Of a DNA stretch of 24,596 nucleotides, positions 1-8,441 are shown in pieces. The notes under the pieces are model-generated. The model had not been told where the DNA came from. It did no database searches and worked only from the letters and a program-made list of their open reading frames with translations. How positions within the stretch are numbered: the first letter of the stretch is position 1; each line of letters begins with the position of its first letter. Made by a program: the position numbers and the translations under genes. The DNA is taken from NCBI GenBank assembly GCA_964569795.1, contig CAZMVB010000046.1, positions 1 through 24,596 of the forward strand. Direction: 5' to 3'. The DNA is from JAHJDS01 sp964569795. GTDB lineage: Bacteria; Desulfobacterota; Desulfarculia; Desulfarculales; JAHJDS01.

Positions 1-740
1 ACCCCCTCCTCCTTTTCGGGTGAGGTGAAACAGGCCACCTCGGCCAGGGCCTCGTAGGCCAGACCAGGGGTTACCCCGACCTCTTGCCCGAAACGCATGG
101 CCCGCTTGGCCATCTTCAAGGAGAAGGCCCCCTTGGCCGCGATCTGCTCGGCCATCTCCATGGTCCGGGCCCGCAGATCGGCCGCCGGATAGACCCGGTT
201 GACCAGGCCGATCCGCTCGGCCTCGGCCGCGTCGATTATCCGGCCGGTGAAGATCAGCTCCCGGGCCAGGCCCGGACCCACCAGGCGCGGCAGGCGCTGG
301 GTCGCCCCTGAGCCGGGCATGATCCCCAGGTTCACCTCGGGCTGGCCGAACCGGGCCGTGTCCGCGGCCAGGCGGATGTCACAGGCCAGGGCGATCTCCG
401 AGCCGCCCCCCAGGCACAACCCGTTGATCATGGCGATCACCGGCTTGTCCAGATCCTCGAACCGGGTGTAGAGCCGCTGGGCCAGGGTGTCCAGAAACTC
501 ATAGGCCTCCAGGGGGTTCATCCGGCCGAACTCGGTCAGGTCCGACCCGGCGATGAAGCTCTTGTCCCCGGCCCCGGTGATCACCAGGACCCCCACGCCC
601 GGGTCGTCGGCCACCTGATCCAGGACCGCCTTGATCTCCAGGCGGGCGGCCTTGTGCAGGACGTTGCGCTTGTCCGGCCGGTTCACGGTCAGGACGGCCA
701 CCCGGCCCTGCTGCTCGAATAGGATATGCTGAAAGGTCAT
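1..740 (-). CDS. Enoyl-CoA hydratase/isomerase family protein (crotonase), C-terminus cut by window edge
   Basis: Reading the minus strand from an ATG at 740-738 gives an open frame of 244 codons that runs off the left edge, so it is partial. Seen: residues 65-70 (AGSDLT) fit the first oxyanion-hole strand; residues 107-125 (GLCLGGGSEIALACDIRLA) are the crotonase signature; FGQPE at 131-135 follows. Both glutamates that act as general acid/base in rat enoyl-CoA hydratase have counterparts here (E115 in GGGSE, E135 in GQPE), which favours true hydratase activity. Known: such enzymes hydrate trans-2-enoyl-CoA in fatty-acid or aromatic-acid beta-oxidation in the cytoplasm. Crotonases are about 260 residues, so little is missing. 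It lies 34 bp downstream of the NTF2-like gene on the same strand and is probably cotranscribed. The ribosome site (GGGA, 9 nt from the ATG) is weak, consistent with an inner operon gene. The exact substrate is unknown. Confidence 0.93.
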   Translation of the reverse strand, partial: MTFQHILFEQQGRVAVLTVNRPDKRNVLHKAARLEIKAVLDQVADDPGVGVLVITGAGDKSFIAGSDLTEFGRMNPLEAYEFLDTLAQRLYTRFEDLDKPVIAMINGLCLGGGSEIALACDIRLAADTARFGQPEVNLGIMPGSGATQRLPRLVGPGLARELIFTGRIIDAAEAERIGLVNRVYPAADLRARTMEMAEQIAAKGAFSLKMAKRAMRFGQEVGVTPGLAYEALAEVACFTSPEKEEG

Positions 741-774
741 GACTTGGTTTCCCGGCCTGGGTTATGCACTGTCG

Positions 775-1224
775 TCACTTGTCAGTTTCGGTGTTCGTTT
801 CCGGCGGGGCGGGTTCGCCCTCCTCGGCCGCAGGTTCGATAGGCGGCGGCTCAGGCGAGAAATGGGCGTGCAGCAACTGCCACTGGCCGCCCCGGTTGAG
901 CAGGAGCATCGAGGCCCGGCTGGTGAACTTCTGGACGCCCTGGGGGGTGTTCACCTTGACCCGCTGACGGGCGGTGACCAGGCACAGGCCCTTGGCCAGG
1001 GGATAGACCGTCACGTCCCGAAAGGCCATGTCCGGCTCGACCAGCCGGGGCAGAAAACCGACCATGGTTTCGACCGCCGCGGCGGCCATCAGTCCGGGCG
1101 AGACGTCCTCGTACAGGCAAAACCGGGGATCGTCCAGGGCCATCAGGGCCAGCATGGTCTCGACCTCCTGCTGGCGAAAGGCCCGCGCGTACGCCTCCAA
1201 AAAGGCCCTGGCTTCAGCTTCCAT
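775..1224 (-). CDS. SnoaL/NTF2-like protein (SgcJ/EcaC-type), 149 aa
   Basis: The 149-residue product has the pattern of the NTF2-like/ketosteroid-isomerase cone fold: an N-terminal helix (AEARAFLEAYARAF), a long middle section with VETMVGFLPRL, and a C-terminal sheet ending in GGQWQLLHAHFS, the typical 'W.i...H.S' ending of the SnoaL_3/SgcJ group. The last 22 residues are an acidic, Pro/Glu-rich tail. No transmembrane segment or signal peptide is visible. A strong ribosome site (GGGGAGG, 6 nt before the ATG) fixes the start. The family ranges from isomerases to ligand-binding or purely structural proteins, so function cannot be read from the fold. The enoyl-CoA hydratase directly downstream makes a role around acyl-CoA or small-ligand metabolism possible, but this is inference. 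Confidence 0.8.
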   Translation of the reverse strand: MEAEARAFLEAYARAFRQQEVETMLALMALDDPRFCLYEDVSPGLMAAAAVETMVGFLPRLVEPDMAFRDVTVYPLAKGLCLVTARQRVKVNTPQGVQKFTSRASMLLLNRGGQWQLLHAHFSPEPPPIEPAAEEGEPAPPETNTETDK

Positions 1225-1290
1225 AGTGTCCTCCCCTTACTGCTCTCATGAGGCCTCTGGTCAAAGGCCAGGCCCAGCTCCGTTGGCGTT

Positions 1291-1327
1291 GGGGTCCGCC
1301 CCCTTTTCAAGGGAGGGGGCGGACCCC
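1291..1327. repeat. Hairpin repeat, copy 1 (13-bp perfect stem, loop TTTTCAAGGGA)
   Basis: 1291-1303 pairs perfectly with 1315-1327 around the 11-nt loop TTTTCAAGGGA. The same loop and C/G-run inner stem recur at 1404-1414, but the outer stem sequence differs and still pairs. No T-run follows on either strand, so a classical intrinsic terminator is not evident. It lies between the NTF2-like gene and the PfpI gene, both on the minus strand. Confidence 0.75.
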
Positions 1328-1388
1328 GTCCAGCCTCTGTGGTCAGGATTTGTTAACAATAATCCGTTCGCCCTGGCGCCATGGCCGC

Positions 1389-1429
1389 CCGGGCCTCCCC
1401 CCCTTTTCAAGGGAGGGGGGGAGGCCCGG
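1389..1429. repeat. Hairpin repeat, copy 2 (15-bp perfect stem, same loop)
   Basis: 1389-1403 pairs with 1415-1429 around the loop TTTTCAAGGGA at 1404-1414. The inner CCCCC/GGGGG and the loop are identical to the copy 88-100 bp to the left, while the outer pairs (GCCTCC/GGAGGC against GGTCCG/CGGACC) have changed on both sides together. It sits about 35 bp downstream of the PfpI stop codon and could act as a transcript-end structure. Confidence 0.75.
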
Positions 1430-1463
1430 CTCCGCCAGCCGCATCAGCCTCCCCGGTCTGAAC

Positions 1464-1966
1464 TCAGGCCAGGGCCTTCAAAAACTCCCGCATGAAGGCC
1501 GGCAGGTCGGCCGGCTGGCGCGAGGTGATCAGGTTGCCGTCCACGACCACCTCGGCGTCCTCCCACTTGGCCCCGGCGTGGATCAGGTCGTCCTTGATGG
1601 CGAAGAAGCTGGTCACCCGTCTCCCCTCGACCACCTCGGCCGAGGCCAGCATCCAGCCGGCGTGACAGATGGCCGCCACCGGTTTGCCGGCGGCGAACAC
1701 CTGTTTCACCAGATTCACCAGGGCCGGGTCCCGGCGCATGTGGTCGGGTGCGTACCCGCCCGGAATCACCATCCCGGCGAAATCCTCGGCCTTGGCGTCC
1801 CGGCCCGCCAACTGGGCCGTGGCCAGGAGCCCGGCCTTGCTGGCATAGGGCGCGCCGCCGGACCGACCAGCACCGGCTCGTACCCGGCCTCGATCAGCCG
1901 GTAATAGGGATACCAGAGTTCGAATTCGTTGTACATCTCGGCCACCAGGACCGCCACCTTGGACAT
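1464..1966 (-). pseudogene. PfpI/DJ-1 family protein, interrupted by a 1-nt frameshift
   Basis: The N-terminal part starts at ATG 1966-1964 (MSKVAVLVAEMYNEFELWYP...) behind AGAGGGG, 5 nt upstream. It stays in frame to about 1860, after which homology continues in another frame (GGAPYASKAGLL...) down to the TGA at 1466-1464. Restoring one base at about 1852-1862, in a GC-rich run, gives a 167-residue protein, the normal PfpI length. In the repaired product the nucleophile-elbow motif AICHAG places Cys101-His102, and Glu16 aligns with the conserved acid of DJ-1 (EFELWYP against EMETVIP). Known: the family covers glyoxalase III/deglycase-like, chaperone and peptidase activities in the cytoplasm. 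All catalytic residues are intact, so the break may be a sequencing or assembly error in a functional gene, or a very recent mutation. Confidence 0.85.
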
Positions 1967-2266
1967 CTCGCCCCTCTCCCGAATTTTCGTAAACTCCACA
2001 CACCCGGACGACCCGGGCCGGACCGCCGGCCTGATCATTAATATAACACCCGGCGCTGAATGACAAAACCCCTCGCCCGCCGGCCGGCCCCGGGGCACAG
2101 GCTGGCCGAGCCGGGCTGGTGATCCCTGTTGGCCAAGGGTGGACGAATGGCAAATGACCGGCGCTGCGACCTTGATTTTCAATTTGATTATAGGTAATTA
2201 AACTGATAGACTTACAGGCATTGAGGCGGGCTCTCATGCAGGCAACACCAGACACGGAGGAACTTG

Positions 2267-2485
2267 ATGAATTGCTGGGAATTCAAGAAGTGCGGACGGG
2301 AGCGCGGTGGAACCAAGGCCAATGAACTGGGTGTCTGTCCGGCCTGGCCGGATGACGGCGCCAGGTGCGCCCGGGTGGCGGGCACCCTGTGCGGCGGTGA
2401 GGTTCAGGGCACGTTCGCCCAGAAACTGGCCAACTGCATGAATTGCGAGTTCTACCAGAGTCCGAATTATAAAAAGGGGGGCTGA
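2267..2485 (+). CDS. Small two-CW domain-like Cys-rich protein, 72 aa
   Basis: A compact cytoplasmic protein with seven cysteines at residues 3, 9, 24, 34, 42, 57 and 60. It follows the two-CW pattern: NCWEFKKCG at the start, VCPA, then RVAGTLCGGEVQGTFA and a final NCMNCEFY. The second 'CW' pair has lost its tryptophan here (C34-A35). The start is taken as ATG 2267 rather than the in-frame TTG at 2264 because GGAGG at 2256-2260 is then 6 nt away. Proteins of this kind occur alone or attached to sensor and signalling proteins in sulfate-reducing and related bacteria; metal binding is likely from the Cys spacing, but no activity is established. An AT-rich stretch at about 2170-2210 with two TTGATT hexamers is the likely promoter area. 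Confidence 0.75.
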   Translation: MNCWEFKKCGRERGGTKANELGVCPAWPDDGARCARVAGTLCGGEVQGTFAQKLANCMNCEFYQSPNYKKGG

Positions 2486-2570
2486 TCAGAGGTTCGGGGC
2501 CGCGGCCCGGGCCGGACGGGGCGGCCGGGGGAGATGGTTTTTCGACCGACCTTCGACCCTGACCGCCTGG

Positions 2571-2806
2571 CTATTCACTATTATTGAGATGTTATTGACC
2601 AGAGATCTGGTCCGCTATTGATAACCTTCCCGCTTTTTTACCGATTTTCAGCCGGTTTTCCACTGGCTATCCACATCTTTTCCACGGATTGTCAACCGTT
2701 GGCTCCAGATTTTGCCACCCACTGTTGACCCTGAAGGGGATGGATGTTCACCGCCAAGCAGACCTTTTCAGCCGGTTGTCCACCGCCGGGACCCGGTTTT
2801 TCCACC
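2571..2806 (+). other. Candidate replication origin / phased array of DnaA-box-like 9-mers
   Basis: This 330-bp gap between genes carries many 9-mers resembling the DnaA box TTWTNCACA, all on the plus strand. TTTTCCACT (2656), CTATCCACA (2667), TTTTCCACG (2678) and TTTTCCACC (2798) match 8 of 9. CTATTCACT (2571), TTATTGAGA (2581), TTATTGACC (2592), TTTGCCACC (2711) and TTGTCCACC (2776) match 7 of 9. Starts at 2656, 2667, 2678 and 2689 are exactly 11 bp apart; 2645, 2711, 2722 and 2744 fall on the same 11-bp lattice, 2581 and 2592 are 11 apart, and 2776 and 2798 are 22 apart. 2570-2645 is AT-rich for this genome and could be an unwinding element; a 6-bp-stem hairpin lies at 2597-2612. Known: 9-mers with 2-bp gaps form DnaA oligomer arrays in E. 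coli oriC. No dnaA gene is in the window. Confidence 0.5.
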
Positions 2807-2817
2807 ACCCGGGCGGA

Positions 2818-4038
2818 TCAGGGCCGGAGATAGGTGTCCGGGACGAATTTGTTCTGGGATACTCTGAGGACGACGACGCCTTTGGCGGGTTCTCCCCGCG
2901 GCGTCATGGTGAGCCGGCCGGTGACGCCCGCGAACCTGTAGGTAGCGGCCAGGGCCCGCCGCAACCGGGGGCCGGACAGGGAGCGGGCCCGCCTGATGGC
3001 GTCCCTGGTCAGGAAATAGGCGTCCGCGGCCAGGGCCTCGATGGCCGACGGGGTCTGGCCGATGTCCTTCCGGAAGGCGGCCACAAAGGCCCGGGCCAAC
3101 GGCGTTCGAAGTACGCTGGCGTCGAAGTGGGTGGTCAGGAGGACGCGCGTGATGATCGTCCTTCTGCGCCTGGAATCCAGGATGGCCTTCCAGGCCCGAG
3201 CGATGAACTTCGGGGACTGGGAGCCGTCACCGGTGATGATGGAGATCCTCATGGCCTGGCCGCTGTATCGGCTCCGGCGCACCTGAACGGCGATCAGGGC
3301 GTTTTCCGCGGCGTAGTTGGGCAGATAGAGCACCTGTGGTTTCCGGATCATCACCGCCCGGAGCTGGCCGATGAAATCCTCATCCCCGGTCTGAAAAAAG
3401 GCCCGGCCGACGATGGCGCCGTGGGTCCAGCTCAGCAACACCCCGCGGAAGATGCCCACATATATGATCCGGGCCCGCCACCGGGTGAACTCGTCGGCAA
3501 AGGCCCGGGCCAAGGTCCGGGAGTAGGCCTGGTCCAGGTCAACGATCATCGCCGCCCGGCGGGCGCCCAGGATGTCCAGGGCGTAACGGGCCGCCGCCCG
3601 CCCCTGGAAATCATCCGAAAAACAGACCCGGAAAAGGTACCGGCCGGTCAGCCCGGGGGCGGTGGCGGTCGGGGAGATCACCGGGACCCGGGCCCGGTCC
3701 GCGATCGGCCCCACCTTCCGGGCCGAGGCCGAGGTGGTCGGCCCGACAATGGCCGCCAACCGGTGCCTGGAGATCAACCGGGCGGCCTCCTGCCGGGCCG
3801 TCTCGGGGTCTGATTCGGTGTCCTTGACGATCAGTTCCACGGGCCGGCCCAGGACCCGGGGCTGCATCCGCAGGGCCAGTTCCACGGCCCGCCGCTGCAT
3901 CCGCCCGTAAAGGCCGTCCCGGCCGGACAGGGCCAAAAGCACCCCGATCCGGATCGGTTCAATCCTGGCGCCGCCGGTGCCTCCCGGCGTCAGGGCGACG
4001 GTCGTTAGTATCAGGCCGATGGTCAGCAGGCGGGTCAC
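2818..4038 (-). CDS. ABC-type branched-chain amino-acid/amide substrate-binding protein (LivJ-like), 406 aa
   Basis: A GTG start at 4038-4036 is set by AGGAGG 4 nt upstream. Residues 1-24 form a Sec-type signal peptide (MTR, then the hydrophobic LLTIGLILTTVAL), so the protein is exported; no lipobox Cys is seen. The mature part reads as a type-I periplasmic binding protein (Peripla_BP_6): IRIGVLLALSGRDGLYGRMQRRAVELAL near the N-terminus, then ELIVKDTESDPETA, AAIVGPTTSASARKVGPIADRARVPVISPTATAPGLT, and YLFRVCFSDDFQGRAAARYA. Known: these proteins deliver ligands to LivHMGF-type permeases or act as free sensors. No permease or ATPase gene is adjacent, so it may be an orphan sensor or work with a distant transporter. 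It is unusually Arg-rich. The ligand cannot be predicted. Confidence 0.9.
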   Translation of the reverse strand: MTRLLTIGLILTTVALTPGGTGGARIEPIRIGVLLALSGRDGLYGRMQRRAVELALRMQPRVLGRPVELIVKDTESDPETARQEAARLISRHRLAAIVGPTTSASARKVGPIADRARVPVISPTATAPGLTGRYLFRVCFSDDFQGRAAARYALDILGARRAAMIVDLDQAYSRTLARAFADEFTRWRARIIYVGIFRGVLLSWTHGAIVGRAFFQTGDEDFIGQLRAVMIRKPQVLYLPNYAAENALIAVQVRRSRYSGQAMRISIITGDGSQSPKFIARAWKAILDSRRRRTIITRVLLTTHFDASVLRTPLARAFVAAFRKDIGQTPSAIEALAADAYFLTRDAIRRARSLSGPRLRRALAATYRFAGVTGRLTMTPRGEPAKGVVVLRVSQNKFVPDTYLRP

Positions 4039-4100
4039 AATCCTCCTCGAACAAAACGATCCTGGATTATAGGGCCACGCCTTGGCGCCTTGTCAACCGG

Positions 4101-4526
4101 GGTGCCAGTGGGCACCATCTGATTCGCGAGCGGCAGTGGCCGCATTGATTCGCGACAACCGTCTCGGCGTGACTTCAGTCCCCGTCCGCGCCTACCGCCT
4201 CCACTTCGTTCCGGCTGCCTCTGGGGTTCGCAACGGTCTCCCTCTCCCCCCGGCAGGGGGAGAGGGTCGGGGTGAGGGGGCTCTCGGCCCGCCCGGCCCG
4301 GCTCGCCAAAAAGCCGGGCCGGGCGGCAGAGGCCGCATTGATTCGCGACGACCGCCTTTGCCTGTTGGTATTCCTCGTCCGCGCTTGCCGCCTCCAGGCG
4401 CCAGTGGGCGCCGTTTAATTCGCGACAACCGTCTCTGCTTGACCTCAGTCCCCGTCCGCGCCTACCGCCTACACTTCGTTCCGGCTGCCTCTGGGGTTCG
4501 CAACGGTCTCCCTCTCCCCCCGGCAG
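4101..4526. repeat. Mosaic intergenic hairpin repeats, left of the assembly gap
   Basis: Three module types recur. M1 is a small hairpin GGYGCC-AGTG-GGCRCC (4101-4116, 4397-4412). M2 begins TTCGCGAC and contains GTCCGCGC-YTRCCGCCT (about 4145-4209, 4335-4394, 4418-4488). M3 begins GGCTGCCTCTGGGGTTCGC and carries an 11-bp perfect stem CCCTCTCCCCC/GGGGGAGAGGG (4240-4250 with 4256-4266). The third module copy starts at 4489 and is cut by the Ns. No coding potential is seen; frames that cross this stretch are repeat translations. Transcript-level roles (mRNA ends, REP-like elements) are possible but unproven. Confidence 0.8.
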
Positions 4527-4626
4527 NNNNNNNNNNNNNNNNNNNNNNNNNNNNNNNNNNNNNNNNNNNNNNNNNNNNNNNNNNNNNNNNNNNNNNNNNN
4601 NNNNNNNNNNNNNNNNNNNNNNNNNN
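4527..4626. other. Assembly gap (100 N)
   Basis: Exactly 100 undetermined bases, the usual placeholder for a gap of unknown size. It interrupts repeat module M3 on the left and an IscA/HesB-like gene on the right, so real sequence is missing and the true distance may be several hundred bases. Confidence 0.98.
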
Positions 4627-4676
4627 CGCCCCAACTCGGCCAGTTGTTCCCGGGCGGCCTCGGTGACGACGATCAT
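4627..4676 (-). CDS. N-terminal fragment of an IscA/HesB-like protein, cut by the gap
   Basis: ATG at 4676-4674 follows GGGAGG about 8 nt upstream. The 16 visible residues, MIVVTEAAREQLAELG, match the usual opening of HesB/IscA-family iron-sulfur carriers ('MI.vTe.A...l..l'). Everything after this lies in the N gap, including the family's Cys residues, so neither function nor integrity can be confirmed. These proteins are about 100 residues, so at least about 250 bp of coding sequence should be hidden in the gap. The in-frame extension upstream of this ATG is repeat-like and is not counted. A different small protein with a similar start remains possible. Confidence 0.4.
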
Positions 4677-4807
4677 GGTCTTGCCTCCCTTAAATGGGCC
4701 AACGTCCAGGGTCCAGAACGAACGGGGGTTCCCGCCTCGGCCTCGGGCCCCCTGGGTTTGTCGTGGGAGCATACCACATCCAAGGCGCCAGCGGGCGGCA
4801 GTGGCCG

Positions 4808-5081
4808 GGTGCCAGTGGGCGCCTCTTACTTCGCGACGACAGCCTCAGTTTGACCTCGGTTCTCGTCCGCGCTTGCCGCCTCCACTTCGTTGACGGGTGC
4901 GTAGTCGCACAGGCGTAATTCGCGATCACTGGCGGCGGCAGGGCAGGCCCCATTTCCGCGCTCGCCGCCTCTACCTCGTTTCGGTTGCCTCTGGGGTTCG
5001 CAACGGTCTCCCTCTCCCCCCGGAAGGGGGAGAGGGTCGGGGTGAGGGGGCTCCCGGCCCGCCCGGCCCGGCTCGCCAACC
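4808..5081. repeat. Mosaic intergenic hairpin repeats, right of the gap
   Basis: Further copies of the modules seen at 4101-4526: M1 at 4808-4823, M2 at about 4827-4890 and 4917-4980, and a complete M3 at 4983-5081 with the stem 5020-5030/5036-5046 and loop CGGAA (CGGCA in the left copy). M3 ends in the same GGCCCGCCCGGCCCGGCTCGCC stretch as the copy ending at about 4311. The gap between near-identical copies suggests repeat collapse during assembly. 5082-5231 holds more GC-rich imperfect hairpins and no gene. Confidence 0.8.
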
Positions 5082-5231
5082 GGTTCCGAATCAGCCGGCG
5101 CGCCCGGCCCCCGCTCGCAAAATAAGCGGGGCCGAGGCGGGCCGGCCGCGTACCTCGGGCACGGTGGCAGGCCGGGCGGGCGCCGGAGGTCGCAGTGGCC
5201 GCTGGTCAAGTCGCTTTGAATCGAGGTACAT

Positions 5232-5268
5232 GAGGCCGGCCCGCTTTTCGATGGAACGGGCCGGCCTC
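5232..5268. terminator. Strong hairpin downstream of katG
   Basis: 5232-5243 (GAGGCCGGCCCG) pairs perfectly over 12 bp with 5257-5268 around a 13-nt loop. It lies 45 bp beyond the katG stop. Read in the katG direction, a run of seven Ts precedes the hairpin rather than following it, so it is not a textbook intrinsic terminator; it may mark the transcript end or protect the 3' end. Confidence 0.45.
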
Positions 5269-5313
5269 TCCTACAAAAAAATCCGTCAGGTCGCGGCGTT
5301 GATCGCGTCCCGA

Positions 5314-7524
<2,211 letters not shown>

Positions 7525-7662
7525 GAAGTTCCCTCCTTGATCTGTCTGAACTTGAAATGGCGGCCGAAGGCCGTGGTCGGTTTTTTCTCGGTCACCGTTT
7601 CCTCCTTCCTTTTTCCGGGCCGGTCGTGGGCGCCGCCCGGGAGTGGTGTCATCAGAACAGTT

Positions 7663-7698
7663 ATCATACAATAAATATTATTTAATAATAATTATTGT
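7663..7698 (-). promoter_or_regulatory. katG promoter with PerR/Fur-type operator
   Basis: 7683-7697 reads TAATAATAATTATTG, a 7-1-7 dyad of the Fur/PerR class, differing at one base from the copy in front of the regulator gene (8225-8239). It is embedded in a 31-bp AT-only dyad (7668-7698, centre 7683, one mismatched pair). A -10 hexamer TATGAT on the minus strand at 7668-7663 and a weak -35 (TTATTA) 17 bp further up would be covered by a bound repressor. Confidence 0.65.
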
Positions 7699-7724
7699 TT
7701 CTCTCCCAAAAAATTTTCGCCCGG

Positions 7725-8213
7725 TCAGGACCGGTCCCGGCAATCGGGACACAGCCCGAAAAAATCGAGCCGGTGATGGGTGATCTTGAAACCCGACTTG
7801 CGGGCCATGGACCGGGCCAGATCGGCCATGGAGTCGAACTCGGGATCTTCCACCCGGCCGCACCGGGTGCAGATGACGTGGGGGTGGGGCCAGGGCCGGC
7901 GGCCGTCGTAGCGGCTTCCCCAGTCGGCAAAGCCCAGTTCCAGGACCTGATCCAGCTCCTTGAGGAGATTGACCGTCTTGTAGATGGTCGCCAGGGAGGT
8001 GGTCGGAAAGTCCCTCTTGACCTGCTCGTGGATCCGCTCCACGCCGGGATGCCCCTGGCTGGCGGCCAGGATATGGACCACGGCCAGCCGCTGGGGGGTG
8101 AGGCGGTGGCCGCTCTTCTTCAGGGCGGAGATCATTTCCCGACTCCTTTGCTCCGCCGGCGTTCGTGTCACCCCCCGGCCGGTCTTGGATCCCGGCCGTC
8201 TGCTTGCAGACAT
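7725..8213 (-). CDS. perR: Fur-family peroxide-sensing repressor (PerR-like), 162 aa
   Basis: The N-terminal winged helix has RLTPQRLAVVHILA (37-50) and a recognition helix TTSLATIYKTVNLLKE (71-86), both diagnostic for Fur proteins. The C-terminal dimer domain has two CxxC pairs (C115/C118 and C155/C158) forming the structural Cys4 zinc site of PerR/Fur proteins. Candidate regulatory-metal ligands are the HPH at 110-112, H55 and acidic residues near 148-150. An N-terminal extension of about 20 basic residues precedes the usual start; AAGGA 4 nt before ATG 8213 supports the long form. The adjacent katG and a shared operator in front of both genes favour PerR (metal-catalysed His oxidation by peroxide releases DNA) over iron-sensing Fur, though sequence alone does not settle it. 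Autoregulation is likely. Confidence 0.9.
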   Translation of the reverse strand: MSASRRPGSKTGRGVTRTPAEQRSREMISALKKSGHRLTPQRLAVVHILAASQGHPGVERIHEQVKRDFPTTSLATIYKTVNLLKELDQVLELGFADWGSRYDGRRPWPHPHVICTRCGRVEDPEFDSMADLARSMARKSGFKITHHRLDFFGLCPDCRDRS

Positions 8214-8224
8214 AGTTTCCTTGT

Positions 8225-8239
8225 TAATAAGAATTATTG
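8225..8239 (-). promoter_or_regulatory. PerR/Fur-type operator in front of perR
   Basis: TAATAAGAATTATTG, 11 bp upstream of the perR ATG, matches the katG operator in 14 of 15 positions and has the 7-1-7 layout. A TATTAA -10 on the minus strand at 8229-8224 overlaps it, which fits negative autoregulation. Confidence 0.65.
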
Positions 8240-8441
8240 ATTAAGCATGACCCGGGTCGGGGGAAATGTCAAGACCCCTTCCGGTCGCCTCTTGCTTCCC
8301 TGGCCCCGGCCGCTGGCCAAGGCGGGCCCTTTGTGGGGCCGGTTCATGGCCGCCGGAAAATGTGAAACTTTTCCTATAGCGTCGCTGCCCCGGCCGAATT
8401 AATATATAGTGATTAATCAGGCTCAATAAAGGAGGACCGAC

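Noticed and set aside
2597..2612. GACCAG-AGAT-CTGGTC taken alone as a terminator
   Set aside because: The stem is only 6 bp, has no T-run and lies inside the AT-rich part of the DnaA-box-like region.
2689..3813. 374-codon plus-strand frame opposite the binding-protein gene
   Set aside because: Gly/Pro/Arg-rich shadow of the 406-residue binding protein; it starts inside the DnaA-box-like array and has no ribosome site.
4035..4772. Minus-strand frame that runs through the N gap
   Set aside because: The two sides cannot be joined across 100 unknown bases; the part left of the gap translates hairpin repeats. Only the 16 residues after ATG 4676 are kept.
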